Origin: Candidatus Saccharimonadota bacterium
GTDB taxonomy: Bacteria > Patescibacteriota > Saccharimonadia > Saccharimonadales > Saccharimonadaceae
Length of the DNA stretch: 6,866 bases
Reading direction: 5' to 3'
NCBI GenBank assembly: GCA_017511405.1
Contig: JAFWKB010000018.1
Coordinates: 1-6,866 of the forward strand
The notes under the pieces are model-generated. The model had not been told where the DNA came from and did not search any database. It saw only the letters and a program-made list of their open reading frames with translations. Below are positions 6,530 through 6,866 of the stretch, one piece after another. Position 1 is the first letter of the stretch. Each line of letters starts with the position of its first letter. Made by a program: the position numbers and the translations under genes.

Positions 6530-6541
6530 AGGGGGATTTTT
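6508..6541 (+). terminator. Intrinsic terminator overlapping the stop codon
   Basis: AAAATCCCCC (6508-6517) pairs perfectly with GGGGGATTTT (6531-6540) across a 13-base loop, with five consecutive T's ending at 6541. The left arm codes for the last residues of the upstream protein, and its TAA stop (6527-6529) lies in the loop. Translating ribosomes would cover the left arm, so termination may be most efficient once they leave. Confidence 0.85.
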
Positions 6542-6568
6542 CTATCGCAACCCGCCCCAAATCTCCTC

Positions 6569-6597
6569 TTGCTTTCCTAGGAGAACTGCTATAAAAT
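6569..6597 (+). promoter_or_regulatory. Probable promoter of rplY
   Basis: TGC TATAAA (6587-6595) forms an extended -10, or TAAAAT (6592-6597) can be read as the -10 box 17 bases after TTGCTT (6569-6574). The -35 match is poor beyond TTG. The position between the terminator and a strong ribosome-binding site supports a real promoter; which register is used is unclear. Confidence 0.55.
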
Positions 6598-6609
6598 AGA
6601 TTACAAATT

Positions 6610-6617
6610 AAGGAGGT
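6610..6617 (+). promoter_or_regulatory. Strong Shine-Dalgarno site of rplY
   Basis: AAGGAGGT is fully complementary to the usual 16S rRNA 3' end and lies 4 bases before ATG 6622. It is the strongest ribosome-binding site in the window, as expected for a ribosomal protein gene. Confidence 0.9.
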
Positions 6618-6621
6618 AAAA

Positions 6622-6866
6622 ATGTCTGATTACAATTTAAGTTTGAGCGTCCGCACTGAAACCGGCAAACAATCCCTTGCTCTCCGTAAAACCGGCCTGA
6701 TTCCTTCGGTCATCTACGGCGGAAAAACTGAGATCCTCGCTAAATCTCCCTATAACGAAACCGAAAAAGTCCTTCGCCTTGCCGGCTACCATTCTCCAAT
6801 CGATTTAAAAATCGATGATAAAAAAACCTTAGCTATCGTCAAAAACATCTCTATCGACCCCGTTTC
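6622..6866 (+). CDS. rplY: Ribosomal protein bL25 (RplY/Ctc), 3' end outside the window
   Basis: bL25 binds 5S rRNA in the central protuberance of the large ribosomal subunit; longer family members are called Ctc or TL5. The first 81 residues are visible. They show the family pattern: the N-terminal strand ending RTETGK (11-16), LRKTGLIPSVIYGG (21-34), a helix with EKVLRLAG (48-55), and AIVKNISIDPV (71-81), matching the usual segment that leads into the DPV turn. The gene runs off the right edge, so short RplY and long Ctc forms cannot be told apart here. The start is fixed by the consensus Shine-Dalgarno site. The gene has its own promoter and is insulated from upstream transcription by the terminator at 6508-6541. 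Codon use matches the neighbouring genes. Confidence 0.93.
   Translation, partial: MSDYNLSLSVRTETGKQSLALRKTGLIPSVIYGGKTEILAKSPYNETEKVLRLAGYHSPIDLKIDDKKTLAIVKNISIDPV

Noticed and set aside
1..6866. Alternative genetic code (UGA as sense), CRISPR array, mobile element or tRNA
   Set aside because: UGA acts as a stop at 141-143 and every gene reads cleanly in the standard code. No spaced direct repeats, transposase motifs, terminal repeats or cloverleaf patterns were seen.

Overview
The window reads as a compact bacterial housekeeping segment with every gene on the + strand. The likely source is a small-genome lineage such as the Candidate Phyla Radiation (Patescibacteria). That placement is an inference from short proteins, very tight spacing, a minimal methionyl-tRNA synthetase, mixed translation-initiation signals and C/T-rich codon use, not from a diagnostic marker. 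The standard bacterial code fits: TGA ends the first reading frame, and no real gene needs a reassigned stop.

Bases 1-2999 look like one operon: the 3' end of an unidentified gene (stop overlapping the next start as TGATG), rsmA (16S rRNA dimethyltransferase), a proline/alanine/threonine-rich protein with a C-terminal membrane anchor, and metG (methionyl-tRNA synthetase). Firmicutes keep a related neighbourhood (metS, tatD, the G5/3D-domain gene yabE, rnmV, ksgA). This makes a 3D-like reading of the leading fragment attractive but unproven.

Bases 3000-3120 are a promoter region. One good sigma70-type promoter points right into uvrA, so close to the start that the uvrA message is probably leaderless. 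An even better match points left, into the 3' end of metG, where no gene is available for it to serve. UvrA itself is complete, with both ABC ATPase halves and the zinc-binding cysteines.

Bases 5995-6112 hold a perfect 10-bp inverted repeat abutting a TATAAT box. They lead to a 138-residue protein I do not recognise, which carries a helix-turn-helix-like stretch. Its stop codon lies in the loop of an intrinsic terminator. A further promoter and a strong Shine-Dalgarno site then start the bL25 ribosomal protein gene (rplY/ctc), which is cut by the window end.

The genes serve translation (rRNA methylation, tRNA charging, 5S rRNA-binding protein) and nucleotide excision repair. I see no CRISPR array, insertion sequence, phage gene, tRNA or rRNA. 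The less ordinary points are the unpaired leftward promoter, the leaderless uvrA, the anchored proline-rich protein, and the small unrecognised gene with its palindrome.
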